From NCBI GenBank assembly GCA_017394705.1, contig JAFPXH010000006.1:248001-312000 (forward strand): a stretch of 64,000 bases of DNA, read 5' to 3'. The DNA is from Paludibacteraceae bacterium (lineage in GTDB: Bacteria; Bacteroidota; Bacteroidia; Bacteroidales; Paludibacteraceae). Of the stretch, positions 7,235 to 15,443 are shown piece by piece (position 1 is the stretch's first letter; every line of letters starts with the position of its first letter). Position numbers and translations under genes: made by a program. The notes below the pieces were generated by a model that saw nothing but the letters and a program-made list of their open reading frames with translations, was not told the DNA's origin and searched no databases.

Positions 7235-9328
7235 ATGGAGTTATCCCAAAGAGATATAACCTATTGCAAGAATGTCGGTGCTAAACGTGCCGACATTCTT
7301 CGTTCTGAGTTGGGCGTTCGCACAGCGATGGATATGCTGCGTCAGTATCCGTACAAGTATATTGACCGCAGTCGCTTCTACCGCATTGCTGAACTGGACG
7401 ACGAGGACACCTACGTACAGATTGTCGGCGAGGTGACAGAGTGGCATACGATAGGTATCGGTAAGGCGCAACGATTGAGTGCTACATTCTTCGACGGCAC
7501 ACACCAATGTGAATTAGTGTGGTTCCGCGGAGTGCAGTACGTCAAGTTGCAGCGAGGGGTAAAGTATCTCTTGTTCGGTAAACCCAGCCGATTTAATCAC
7601 ACCTATAATTTCGTTCATCCGGACCTGACTCCTTGGGACAAGGTAACGCCGGAGATGACACAAGGGCTGGAGCCGTACTACAACACAACAGAAAAGATGA
7701 AACGCATCAACCTGAACTCCAAAGCCATGCGTTCCATCATCGCGGAAATGTTGCCGGATCTCAAAGCCGGAGTGCCGGACACGATAGGCGCGGATATATT
7801 ACAACGATACCGCTTGATGAGTCTGACGGACGCGTTAACTAACGTGCATTTTCCGAAGGACACACAGGCGATGCAGAACGCCCGCGCGAGGTTGAAATTC
7901 GAGGAACTATTCTATATCCAACTGCAAATCCTTCGGCAGATGAAACGTCGGGAGCAAAATCCCGGATTCCGCATGCCGATGGTAGGCAGTCGTTTCCACG
8001 GGTTGTATAATGTATTACCTTTCCCGCTGACCAACGCACAAAAACGCGTCATACGAGAGATACATGACGACCTCAAGTCCGGTCATCAGATGAACCGCCT
8101 GCTACAAGGCGATGTAGGTTCGGGTAAGACATTAGTCGCGTTGTTATGTTGCCTATTAGCCATCGACAACGGCTACCAGACATGCATCATGGCGCCAACG
8201 GAGATACTCGCCAACCAGCATTACGAAACCCTGAAGACTTTCCTTGCGCCTTTGGGTGACGCAGTGCATGTAGCGCTGCTAACCGGATCGACGACGGCCA
8301 AGAACCGTATTCCTATCCATAACGGACTGATGAACGGCTCTATAAATATATTAATAGGTACGCACGCGTTATTGGAAGATAATGTCCAGTGGCAGAATCT
8401 TGGCCTGGTCATCATCGATGAACAGCACCGTTTCGGCGTGGCGCAGAGGGCGAAGTTATGGACAAAAAATGAGATTCCTCCGCATGTATTAGTGATGACT
8501 GCCACACCTATCCCGCGTACGCTGGCTATGACTGTTTACGGCGATTTGCAAGTGTCGGTTATTGATGAGTTACCGCCAGGCCGAAAGCCTGTGCAAACAA
8601 TTCATTACTCATTGCAGAAACGCGCGCAGGTCTATTCGTTTGTGCGCAAGCAGATACAAGCCGGACGACAGGTCTATGTGGTTTTCCCGCTCATCAAAGA
8701 GAATGAAAAGCTGGATTTACGAGATTTGAATAACGGGTTCAATGAGATGTGTGAAGCATTTCCGGAATATAAAATTTCTATGGTCCACGGCCAGATGAAG
8801 GCGGCGGACAAGGACCTTCAGATGCAGCGGTTCGTGAACGGAGAAACGCAGATACTTGTGGCAACGACGGTGATTGAAGTGGGCGTGAACGTGCCTAATG
8901 CGACCGTGATGATTATTCAGAATGCCGAGCGTTTCGGTTTGAGTCAGTTACACCAGTTACGCGGGCGCGTCGGACGAGGAGGCGACCAGAGTTACTGCCT
9001 GCTACTCACCCGTATGGAACTCACCACGGACACGCGCAAAAGGATGGATATCATGGTGGCGACCAACGACGGATTCCGCATCGCGGAGGCAGACTTGGCA
9101 CTACGTGGACCGGGAGACCTGGAAGGCACATTGCAATCCGGCACACCGTTTAACTTGCACATCGCTAATCTTGCAACAGACGGTCAGTTACTCAACCTTG
9201 CACGACAGGCGGCATTAGGCATTTTAGACAAAGACCCGCTATTAGAGGACGAGATGAACCGGATGTACAAGCGTCAATTGGATATCTTGCGCATTGAGCA
9301 GTCCTATAACTGGAGTGAAATCAGTTAA
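7235..9328 (+). CDS. recG: ATP-dependent DNA helicase RecG
   Basis: Remodels stalled forks and Holliday junctions. The protein is 697 aa, the normal size. The N-terminal wedge/OB domain spans about 60-160; helicase motifs follow: LLQGDVGSGKTLVALL (Walker A, about 289-304), MAPTEILANQH (Ia), IIDEQHRFGVAQR (motif II in the DEQH form, about 390-402), MTATPIPRTLA (motif III, about 420-430), then VATTVIEVGVNVPNA and QLRGRVGRGGDQSYC (motifs V/VI, about 547-590). The ATG at 7235 follows the tonB stop by 37 nt, and a small inverted repeat (GTCGAG..CTCGAC) lies between, without a T-run. Confidence 0.96.
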   Translation: MELSQRDITYCKNVGAKRADILRSELGVRTAMDMLRQYPYKYIDRSRFYRIAELDDEDTYVQIVGEVTEWHTIGIGKAQRLSATFFDGTHQCELVWFRGVQYVKLQRGVKYLLFGKPSRFNHTYNFVHPDLTPWDKVTPEMTQGLEPYYNTTEKMKRINLNSKAMRSIIAEMLPDLKAGVPDTIGADILQRYRLMSLTDALTNVHFPKDTQAMQNARARLKFEELFYIQLQILRQMKRREQNPGFRMPMVGSRFHGLYNVLPFPLTNAQKRVIREIHDDLKSGHQMNRLLQGDVGSGKTLVALLCCLLAIDNGYQTCIMAPTEILANQHYETLKTFLAPLGDAVHVALLTGSTTAKNRIPIHNGLMNGSINILIGTHALLEDNVQWQNLGLVIIDEQHRFGVAQRAKLWTKNEIPPHVLVMTATPIPRTLAMTVYGDLQVSVIDELPPGRKPVQTIHYSLQKRAQVYSFVRKQIQAGRQVYVVFPLIKENEKLDLRDLNNGFNEMCEAFPEYKISMVHGQMKAADKDLQMQRFVNGETQILVATTVIEVGVNVPNATVMIIQNAERFGLSQLHQLRGRVGRGGDQSYCLLLTRMELTTDTRKRMDIMVATNDGFRIAEADLALRGPGDLEGTLQSGTPFNLHIANLATDGQLLNLARQAALGILDKDPLLEDEMNRMYKRQLDILRIEQSYNWSEIS

Positions 9329-9372
9329 AAATCACTCTTTCTGCACTTTTTTACAAAAAAAACACGGATTTT

Positions 9373-9405
9373 TTTGGTCAATTCAAAAAAAAGCAGTACT
9401 TTTGC
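9373..9405 (+). promoter_or_regulatory. Promoter for tRNA-Leu and rpsU
   Basis: -33 TTTG (9373-9376), 20 bp, -7 TACTTTTG (9397-9404). The transcript start region (9405-9426) can pair CGCTTTT with AAAAGCG, a short 5' hairpin just ahead of the tRNA. Confidence 0.85.
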
Positions 9406-9427
9406 ACGCTTTTTTCCCGAAAAGCGA

Positions 9428-9507
9428 GCCCAGGTGGCGGAATTGGTAGACGCGTTGGTCTCAAACACCAATGGGAAACCGTGCCGGTTCGATCCCGGCC
9501 CTGGGTA
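9428..9507 (+). tRNA. tRNA-Leu (CAA)
   Basis: Acceptor GCCCAGG pairs with CCTGGGT (first pair G-U). Anticodon stem TTGGT/ACCAA encloses loop CTCAAAC, so the anticodon is CAA, reading UUG. A long variable arm typical of tRNA-Leu is present and the T-loop is GGTTCGATCC. CCA is not encoded. The tRNA is upstream of, and apparently co-transcribed with, rpsU. Confidence 0.93.
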
Positions 9508-9511
9508 CTGT

Positions 9512-9522
9512 GAAAGGAGGTG
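9512..9522 (+). promoter_or_regulatory. Extended Shine-Dalgarno of rpsU
   Basis: GAAAGGAGGTG is complementary over 11 bases to the bacterial 16S rRNA 3' tail (CACCUCCUUUC). GGAGG ends 8 nt before the ATG at 9529. It fixes 9529 as the start over the upstream in-frame GTG at 9520. Such a strong site is unusual for Bacteroidota mRNAs. Confidence 0.9.
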
Positions 9523-9528
9523 TATGCA

Positions 9529-9723
9529 ATGATTATCGTTCCTGTTAAAGAAGGTGAGAACATCGAGCGCGCGATTAAGAAATTCAAACGCAAATTCGAT
9601 AAGACGGGTGTCGTTAAAGAGCTCCGTCGTCGTCAGCAATTCGACAAACCGAGTGAGCTGAAGCGAGTTAAGATGGCGCATGCGAAGTATGTGCAGTCGT
9701 TGCACGCTCACGACGATAAATAA
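9529..9723 (+). CDS. rpsU: 30S ribosomal protein bS21
   Basis: Small-subunit protein at the 30S platform; 64 aa. Reads MIIVPVKEGENIERAIKKFK, then KFDKTGVVKELRRRQQFDKPSELKR and a C-terminal helix KMAHAKYVQSLHAHDDK. The basic helical layout is diagnostic. In Bacteroidota bS21, with bS18 and bS6, covers the 16S anti-Shine-Dalgarno, and the Tyr in the C-terminal part of bS21 has been implicated; a Tyr is present here (AKYVQ). The message begins with tRNA-Leu, so after tRNA 3' processing only about 21 nt would remain ahead of the start codon, almost all of it the Shine-Dalgarno sequence. Confidence 0.95.
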   Translation: MIIVPVKEGENIERAIKKFKRKFDKTGVVKELRRRQQFDKPSELKRVKMAHAKYVQSLHAHDDK

Positions 9724-9729
9724 TCGTCT

Positions 9730-10473
9730 ATGTTCAGTCGATCTATTGCCTTATTAGGTGAAGAAAGTATGGCACTGCTGCAAAGCAAACGTGTCATACT
9801 TTTTGGTATCGGAGGAGTGGGTTCCTGGTGCGCGGAGTGTCTGATTCGCACAGGGCTCACCCATCTGACTATTGTGGATGGAGACGTAGTACAACCGTCA
9901 AATATCAACCGCCAGTTGCCGGCTACGCGAGCCACTATCGGTCGCCCGAAAGTAGAGGTGCTCAAGGAACGCCTGCTCGCCATCAATCCCGACGCAGACA
10001 TTAAGGCGATAAACACTTACTACGGAGAGAATGGCATATCGAAAGATGGTTCTTTCAACTTTCAACTTTCAACCTTCCATTTTGTCATTGACGCGATTGA
10101 TGATGTAGCGGCGAAGACAAATCTCATTATCCATGCGACGCGCATTCGGGGATTGAAACTTCTCTGCTCTATGGGAGCGGCGTTGCGCTTCGACCCGACA
10201 AAAGTGACGACGGGCGAACTGATGGCTATCAAGGGCGACGCACTCGCTAAAGCCGTCCGCGCACGAATGAAGAAATTAGGAGCAAAGCCATATAGGAAAG
10301 TTAAATGCGTCTATTCGACGGAAAATGCAATAAGAATACAGAATACAGACCGCGGCGCTGACAAAGTACAGAGCGAATTGCCCGTTAAAGGCAGTCTCAT
10401 GCAAGTCACCGCCGTCTTCGGATGCACACTCGCCAGCCTGGTGATAGAGGACATCAAAAAAGGAGCCCGGTAA
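9730..10473 (+). CDS. tcdA: tRNA threonylcarbamoyladenosine dehydratase
   Basis: E1-like (ThiF/MoeB fold) enzyme that uses ATP to cyclise t6A37 of tRNA to ct6A. Features: nucleotide-binding GIGGVGSWCAECLIRTG (about 24-40), DGDVVQPSNINRQ (about 48-60), the VIDAIDDVAAKTNLI segment (about 115-129) and a late CVYSTE containing the probable catalytic Cys (about 197-202). Length 247 aa, slightly under the E. coli protein. A 28-bp heptamer array encodes FNFQLSTFHF just before VIDAIDD, apparently an in-frame insertion or replacement. It starts 6 nt after rpsU and its stop lies inside the terminator hairpin. Confidence 0.92.
   Translation: MFSRSIALLGEESMALLQSKRVILFGIGGVGSWCAECLIRTGLTHLTIVDGDVVQPSNINRQLPATRATIGRPKVEVLKERLLAINPDADIKAINTYYGENGISKDGSFNFQLSTFHFVIDAIDDVAAKTNLIIHATRIRGLKLLCSMGAALRFDPTKVTTGELMAIKGDALAKAVRARMKKLGAKPYRKVKCVYSTENAIRIQNTDRGADKVQSELPVKGSLMQVTAVFGCTLASLVIEDIKKGAR
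10052..10079 (+). repeat. 7-bp-period array inside tcdA
   Basis: Three CTTTCAA units plus CCTTCCA, in frame, adding a short hydrophobic/polar stretch to TcdA. Confidence 0.8.
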
Positions 10474-10486
10474 CGGCTCTTTTTTT
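10455..10486 (+). terminator. Intrinsic terminator of tcdA
   Basis: Stem GAGCC/GGCTC, extended by an A-run on the left and a T-run of seven on the right, with the tcdA stop codon in the loop. Confidence 0.85.
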
Positions 10487-10522
10487 GTAAAGTGTAGATT
10501 TTGCTTTTTGTCCCTGAGAAAG

Positions 10523-10558
10523 AAAAAAGATGCGCGCACGAGCATTCGTGCACGCATC
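10523..10558 (-). terminator. Intrinsic terminator of the phosphohexomutase operon
   Basis: A 13-bp stem with one mismatch (10529-10558) and a GCAT-type loop, followed on the reverse strand by six T. Confidence 0.88.
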
Positions 10559-10601
10559 CTACTTAGGGAGTTTAGGTATCAAAACACCAGAATCCCCAAA
10601 A

Positions 10602-12383
10602 TTAGAGACCCAAGCTCTTCTTTATCGCGGGAACGCGAGCTTCGGCCTCAGCGGTACAACGCTCGTAGTCGGCGCCGGTGAACGATTTGCCGGATTTAAC
10701 CGGAATCTCGAAATAGAACTTAATCTTCGGCTCGGTACCCGATGGGCGAACAGAAACCTTAAGACCACCCTCCGTGAAGTACTGGAGTACGTTTGACGTA
10801 GCATGCAGCGGCATATCGAAATCAGACTCTACCCACTTGCCATCTTTGAGTTCTTGCTGTTTGAGGAGTTTGAAGTCTTTGATTTTGACCACTTTCTCGC
10901 CTGCAATCTCTTTGGGTGCGTTGGCACGGTAGTCCTTCATCATCTGCTGTATTTCCTCGGCGCCGGTCTTGCCCGGACGAACGACGTTGATAGTGGTCTC
11001 GCGCTGGAAGCCGTAGTCCTCGTAGATCTTCAGCAGATAGTCATAGAGGGTCATACCGTTATCTTTTGCGTACGCAGCAATCTCGCAGATAAGGCAGATA
11101 GCCGAAGGCGAACATTTATCGCGTACTGCGTCGTACGGCAGGAAGCCGAAGGACTCTTCGCCACCACCGATATATTTGCGTTTGCCTTCCCACATACGGA
11201 TACGGTTAGCGATCCACTTGAAGCCCGTGTATTCGTCGGTCAGAGTCACGCCCTGTGCGTCCGCGATCTTACGGATGAGTTCGGAGGTCACGATGGTCTT
11301 AACGATATACATATCCGGACGCATCTTACCCAGACGTTTCATGTTATTGATGATGTAGTAGTGATACATGATGTTCGTCTGGTTACCGTTAATGATGACC
11401 CATTCGCCCTTGTCGTTACGGCACACGATCGCAATACGGTCAGCATCCGGGTCGGAAGCGATAACGAGGTCGGCGCCCAGTTTGGTACCAAGTTTCATAC
11501 CGAGAGTCATCGCCTCAGCGTTCTCGGGGTTCGGAGAAACGACGGTCGGGAAGTTACCGTCTATAACCATTTGCTCGGGCACTACGTGGATGTTTTGGAA
11601 TCCCCATGAGCGGAGACACATCGGCACGATTTGACGTCCGGCGCCGTGCATCGGGGTATAAACGATATTGAGGTCTTTCTGACGAAGGATAGAATCCTGG
11701 TCGATCATGACGGACTTAACCGCCATCATGTAGTCGTAGTCCATCTCGCCTCCGATAATCTCAATGAGGTCTTTATTTGCCTCCCATTTAACGTCCGCGA
11801 GGGTTACTTTGTTCACTTCGTCGATGATACCCTGGTCATGCGGCTGGAGCACCTGCGAACCATCCTCCCAGTACGCCTTGTAGCCGTTGTACTCCTTCGG
11901 GTTATGGGAAGCGGTGACGTTCACACCGCCCTGGCACTTGAGATGACGGATAGCGAAGGACACCTCCGGCGTCGGGCGCAGGGACTCGAAGAGGTACACC
12001 TGAATGCCGTTGGCGGAGAAGATATTGGCAACCGTCTCGGCGAACATACGTCCGTTGTTACGGCAGTCATGACCAACGACAACCGCTACGCGGCCGTTCT
12101 GCACATTCTGGAATCCGCCCTCTTTCTGCACCTTAAGCAGATAGTTGGCATAACCTTGTGTTGCCATGGCCACGATGTACTTGTTCATTCGGTTCGTACC
12201 CGGTCCCATGATACCACGCAAACCGCCGGTACCGAATTCAAGCGTACGATAGAAAGCATCAACAAGTTCGGTCTTATCCTCCGCCTCCATCATGGCTTTC
12301 ACTTGTGCGCGGGTCTCCGCATCAAAAGGTTCCTTGGTCCATACCTCGGCAACCTCCATTACTTTTTTCAATTCTTCGTTCAT
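10602..12383 (-). CDS. Phospho-sugar mutase (phosphoglucomutase/phosphomannomutase family)
   Basis: Interconverts hexose 1- and 6-phosphates through a phosphoserine enzyme, linking glycolysis with glycan precursor synthesis. The 593-aa size fits the long bacterial alpha-D-phosphohexomutases. Motifs: active-site Ser in TASHNP (157-162), metal-binding DPDADRIAI (about 313-321), sugar-binding GGEESFG (about 409-415) and phosphate-binding RPSGTEPK (about 548-555). Whether glucose or mannose is preferred cannot be decided from sequence. Last gene of the lemA-hflX-hpt run; a repeat array fills the gap to hpt. Confidence 0.93.
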   Translation of the reverse strand: MNEELKKVMEVAEVWTKEPFDAETRAQVKAMMEAEDKTELVDAFYRTLEFGTGGLRGIMGPGTNRMNKYIVAMATQGYANYLLKVQKEGGFQNVQNGRVAVVVGHDCRNNGRMFAETVANIFSANGIQVYLFESLRPTPEVSFAIRHLKCQGGVNVTASHNPKEYNGYKAYWEDGSQVLQPHDQGIIDEVNKVTLADVKWEANKDLIEIIGGEMDYDYMMAVKSVMIDQDSILRQKDLNIVYTPMHGAGRQIVPMCLRSWGFQNIHVVPEQMVIDGNFPTVVSPNPENAEAMTLGMKLGTKLGADLVIASDPDADRIAIVCRNDKGEWVIINGNQTNIMYHYYIINNMKRLGKMRPDMYIVKTIVTSELIRKIADAQGVTLTDEYTGFKWIANRIRMWEGKRKYIGGGEESFGFLPYDAVRDKCSPSAICLICEIAAYAKDNGMTLYDYLLKIYEDYGFQRETTINVVRPGKTGAEEIQQMMKDYRANAPKEIAGEKVVKIKDFKLLKQQELKDGKWVESDFDMPLHATSNVLQYFTEGGLKVSVRPSGTEPKIKFYFEIPVKSGKSFTGADYERCTAEAEARVPAIKKSLGL

Positions 12384-12398
12384 GGTGATTAATTTTTA

Positions 12399-12430
12399 TG
12401 TTAAACTGTTAAATTGTTAAGCTGTTTAAT
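12399..12430 (-). repeat. 8-bp-period array between hpt and the phosphohexomutase
   Basis: Four octamers of the form TGTTAANN/TGTTTAAT (plus-strand reading) take up most of the 49-bp gap. Confidence 0.75.
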
Positions 12431-12432
12431 TG

Positions 12433-12972
12433 CTACTTTTTCACTTTATAAATAGCATCGAGATTACGCATGAATCCGTCATAATCCAGTCCATACCCGA
12501 TAACGAATTCATTAGTCACTTCATGCCCGATATAATCCGGCTGCGCATCGCTATACTCCAGTTTATCGGGTTTAAAGAGCATTGTAGCCACACGCACGGA
12601 CGCTGCCTCATTAGCGCGCATATACGCTTTGAGATGATGTATGGTCAGGCCCGTATCCACGATATCTTCCACGATAATCACATCCCTTCCACGGACTTCC
12701 TCTTGTAGAGGAACAATGAATTTCACTTCTCCCGTAGAAGCCATTCCCCAGTAGGAACTGACGCGAATAAACGTGACTTCACTCCTGCATTGGATTTGCC
12801 GCAAGAGATCAGACGCAAAAATAAAGGCGCCATTGAGCACTACGATAAACAAGGGCGTTTTGTCGGCATAGTCCTTATTGATACATGCGGCTACCTGCCG
12901 CACATCCGATGCTATTTGAGCCGGGGTCAGCCATTCTTCGAAGGCATGGCCTTGTTCATCAATTGTCCTCAT
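12433..12972 (-). CDS. hpt: Hypoxanthine phosphoribosyltransferase
   Basis: Salvages hypoxanthine/guanine to IMP/GMP using PRPP; 179 aa, normal size. The PRPP-binding motif is DVIIVEDIVDTGLTIHHL (about 95-112), with FIVVLNGAFIFASDLLRQI (about 42-60) forming the first loop and VRVATMLFKPDKLE (about 125-138) after it. A C-terminal FVIGYGLDYDGFMRNL segment (about 156-171) is the typical purine-binding end. Its start overlaps the hflX end by 14 nt, so it is translated within the same operon. Confidence 0.95.
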   Translation of the reverse strand: MRTIDEQGHAFEEWLTPAQIASDVRQVAACINKDYADKTPLFIVVLNGAFIFASDLLRQIQCRSEVTFIRVSSYWGMASTGEVKFIVPLQEEVRGRDVIIVEDIVDTGLTIHHLKAYMRANEAASVRVATMLFKPDKLEYSDAQPDYIGHEVTNEFVIGYGLDYDGFMRNLDAIYKVKK

Positions 12973-14212
12973 AATGTTGGAATAAGAAATCGTTATAGGG
13001 ATAGCGTTTTATGTGTATAGCTTTGATACGGTCGTACATGAGTTGGCGCAGCGCGTCTATATTCTGTTTGCTGCGCGCAGAAATAAATATACAATCCTCT
13101 CCAAGGCGTGACATCCATGATTTCTCGAGATCCTCAAGTGACCAGTTCTCCCGCTGCATAGGCGTGAGGTCGTCATCCTCTTTGGGCACGTACGTAAAGT
13201 TGTCTATCTTGTTAAAGACCACTATACGGGGGATATCTTTGTCGCAGATGTCATTAACCGTTTTTTCCACCACTTCGTACTGTTCCTCGAAATTGGGGTG
13301 GCTGATATCCACCACGTGGATGAGCAAGTCTGCCTCGCGCACTTCATCAAGCGTCGATTTGAAAGACTCCACGAGATGATGCGGCAGTTTACGGATGAAG
13401 CCGACTGTGTCGGACAAGAGGAACGGCAAGTTTTCAATGGTCACTTTGCGCACAGTAGTATCGAGTGTCGCGAACAGTTTATTCTCCGCAAAAACATCCG
13501 ATTTGGAGAGCAGGTTCATCAGCGTTGATTTACCAACATTGGTGTATCCCACCAGCGCCACGCGTACCATTTTTCCACGGTTCTGGCGCTGCGTTGCCAT
13601 CTGCTTGTCGATACGCTTGAGTTCCTCACGAAGAAGCGCAATACGCTGGCCGATAACCCGTTTATCTGCCTCTATCTGCGTCTCACCCATACCGCGGTTG
13701 GTTCCTCCGCCGCCTCGTTGGCGGTCCAAGTGGCTCCACATACGCGTCAAACGCGGAAGCATATACTGCAAATGCGCCATCTCCACCTGCGTTTTCGCAT
13801 AACTGGTCTGAGCGCGCTGGAGAAAGATCTCCAGAATTAGCATTGTCCGGTCAATGACACGGATATTCGCCGGATGTTTCTCGCGATGGTTAATCGCTTT
13901 CTCGAGGTTTCGTATCTGACGAGGAGAAAGCTCATCATCAAAGATGACTACGTCAATGACGTCGCTTTCAACTTTCGACTTTTCTTTTTCGATTATATAC
14001 TGGCGAATTTCCTCCAGTTTGCCTTCCCCGACATAGGTTGCTATGTGCGGTTGTGGCAGACGTTGGGTGAAGCGTTTGACCGATACGATACCATGCGTAT
14101 CGGCCAGAAACGCCAATTCATCCAAGTATTCTTTTGTACGCTCCTCAGGCTGGTCAGGCGTTATCAAACCGACCAGCACTGCATGCTCAATATAGGGTTT
14201 TATTTCTATCAA
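12959..14212 (-). CDS. hflX: GTPase HflX
   Basis: Ribosome-associated GTPase that helps split stalled 70S ribosomes under stress. The N-terminal HflX domain (1-190) contains AELVGLITPDQPEERTKEYLDEL-type sequence near the start, and the glycine-rich RGGGGTNRGMGETQIE signature is at about 164-179. G domain: GYTNVGKSTLMN (G1, about 221-232), DTVGF (G3, about 267-271), VFNKID (G4, about 334-339) and SARS (G5, about 377). 417 aa is typical. It overlaps lemA by 4 nt upstream and hpt by 14 nt downstream. Confidence 0.95.
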   Translation of the reverse strand: MIEIKPYIEHAVLVGLITPDQPEERTKEYLDELAFLADTHGIVSVKRFTQRLPQPHIATYVGEGKLEEIRQYIIEKEKSKVESDVIDVVIFDDELSPRQIRNLEKAINHREKHPANIRVIDRTMLILEIFLQRAQTSYAKTQVEMAHLQYMLPRLTRMWSHLDRQRGGGGTNRGMGETQIEADKRVIGQRIALLREELKRIDKQMATQRQNRGKMVRVALVGYTNVGKSTLMNLLSKSDVFAENKLFATLDTTVRKVTIENLPFLLSDTVGFIRKLPHHLVESFKSTLDEVREADLLIHVVDISHPNFEEQYEVVEKTVNDICDKDIPRIVVFNKIDNFTYVPKEDDDLTPMQRENWSLEDLEKSWMSRLGEDCIFISARSKQNIDALRQLMYDRIKAIHIKRYPYNDFLFQHYEDN

Positions 14213-14796
14213 AACTCTACTTTCGGGGCCTTTTCAGCACCATCCTCAGCCTCAAAATACGGTTTTCTCTCAAAGCCGAATGCACCGGCGATGATATTCT
14301 TCGGGAAACGACGAATCTCTGTATTATACTTACGTGCGGTATCGTTGAAGGTCTGACGGGCAACAGCAATGCGGTTCTCCGTTCCTTCAAGTTGTTGCTG
14401 AAGGTCGCGGAAGTTCTCGTTTGCCTTCAGGTCCGGATAACTCTCCGCCACAGCGAGCAAACGACCAAGGGCCTGACTCAACTCACCCTGCGCAGCCTGG
14501 AAAGCAGCCAATTGCTCCGGCGTAGCGTTTGTTGGATCAACCGTTACCTGCGTGGCTTTAGCGCGCGCATCGATAACGCCCTGCAGCGTTTCCTGCTCGT
14601 GGGTAGCATAGCCTTTGACGGTCGCCACGAGGTTAGGAATCAGGTCTATACGACGCTGATATTGATTCTCCACTTGTGCCCATGCAGTCTCTACATCCTC
14701 CTGCTGAACAACTAAACCATTGTACACGTTAGCCACCCAAAGGGCGATGATTGCCAGCACACCCAGTACCACAATCCATGATAAACCTTTTTTCAT
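14209..14796 (-). CDS. LemA family protein
   Basis: A 195-aa membrane-anchored helical protein of unclear function. One N-terminal membrane helix is visible (LSWIVVLGVLAIIALWVANVYNGL, given as position about 4-27), then the LemA coiled helices: VETAWAQVENQYQRRIDLIPNL (outline, about 35-56), TVKGYATHEQETLQGV and the conserved FNDTARKYNTEIRRFPKNII (about 159-178) near the end. First gene of the lemA-hflX-hpt-mutase operon, with a promoter 46 bp upstream. HflX starts inside its last codons. Confidence 0.9.
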   Translation of the reverse strand: MKKGLSWIVVLGVLAIIALWVANVYNGLVVQQEDVETAWAQVENQYQRRIDLIPNLVATVKGYATHEQETLQGVIDARAKATQVTVDPTNATPEQLAAFQAAQGELSQALGRLLAVAESYPDLKANENFRDLQQQLEGTENRIAVARQTFNDTARKYNTEIRRFPKNIIAGAFGFERKPYFEAEDGAEKAPKVEF

Positions 14797-14841
14797 AAAC
14801 GATTATTTTGTCTATAGATTTGTTTGTAAACCTTTGCGAGT

Positions 14842-14874
14842 GCAAAGGTACAGAAAAAAAATCATATATGCAAA
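14842..14874 (-). promoter_or_regulatory. Promoter for lemA operon
   Basis: Reverse strand: -7 TACCTTTG (14843-14850), 20-bp spacer, -33 TTTG (14871-14874). Confidence 0.8.
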
Positions 14875-14937
14875 TTTAGCAACAAAAAAAAATGACATAT
14901 GCCTCGCATATGCCACTTTTTCTTGATTTCCGTCAAA

Positions 14938-15207
14938 TTACTTACGGATACCGAGCTCTTTGATGATAGCACGATAGCGCTCGATGTCTTTAGCCTTCAG
15001 ATAATCCAACATACGGCGACGTTTTCCTACAAGTGTAGTCAGCGCGCGCTCCGTTCCGAAGTCCTTACGGTTCTCTTTCAGGTGCTCGGTGAGGTGGTTG
15101 ATACGGAAGGTGAACAGGGCGATTTGGCTCTCTGCCGAACCGGTGTTCTTGGCATCTTTGCCATACTTGGCAAAAAGCTCAGCTTTTTTCTCTGCTGTTA
15201 AATACAT
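14938..15207 (-). CDS. rpsO: 30S ribosomal protein uS15
   Basis: Primary 16S rRNA-binding protein of the central domain; 89 aa, exactly the usual size. Motifs include GSAESQIALFTFRINHLTEHL (outline, residues 22-42) and the RRRMLDYLKAKDIERY helix (about 64-79). Monocistronic, with its own promoter and a leader of about 90 nt. uS15 represses its own messenger through leader structures in several phyla; whether this leader does so is not visible to me. Confidence 0.96.
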   Translation of the reverse strand: MYLTAEKKAELFAKYGKDAKNTGSAESQIALFTFRINHLTEHLKENRKDFGTERALTTLVGKRRRMLDYLKAKDIERYRAIIKELGIRK

Positions 15208-15305
15208 AAAAGTACACAGTTTAAGAGTTATACAATCTCGGCCAAAGGAGCATCACTAGGATATACAACTTCGCCGAATTAACGCGCTTTCTTTCAAAAG
15301 CGGCT

Positions 15306-15338
15306 GCAAAGGTACTGTTTTTTTTTGAATTGACCAAA
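15306..15338 (-). promoter_or_regulatory. Promoter for rpsO
   Basis: Reverse strand: -7 TACCTTTG (15307-15314), -33 TTTG (15335-15338), 20 bp apart. The first transcribed bases (CAGCCGCTTTTGAAAGAAAG) can form a CGCTTT/AAAGCG hairpin, as in several stable-RNA promoters here. Confidence 0.85.
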
Positions 15339-15384
15339 TAAAAGTACTATTTTTATTGTTTTTGGCATGAAAATTGAGAATAAA

Positions 15385-15417
15385 TTTGCATATGTGCAAT
15401 AATTGTTGTACCTTTGC
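15385..15417 (+). promoter_or_regulatory. Promoter for the envelope operon
   Basis: -33 TTTG (15385-15388), 20 bp, -7 TACCTTTG (15409-15416), followed by GCACGCTTTTT. It places the start of transcription after 15414, which excludes the upstream TTG as the next gene's start. Confidence 0.82.
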
Positions 15418-15443
15418 ACGCTTTTTATGTACAATTGCGCGAT

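Noticed and set aside
10803..12392. Long plus-strand ORFs (268 and 253 aa) opposite the phosphohexomutase
   Set aside because: They mirror the codon pattern of a strongly conserved gene on the other strand and have no start signal or recognisable domain.
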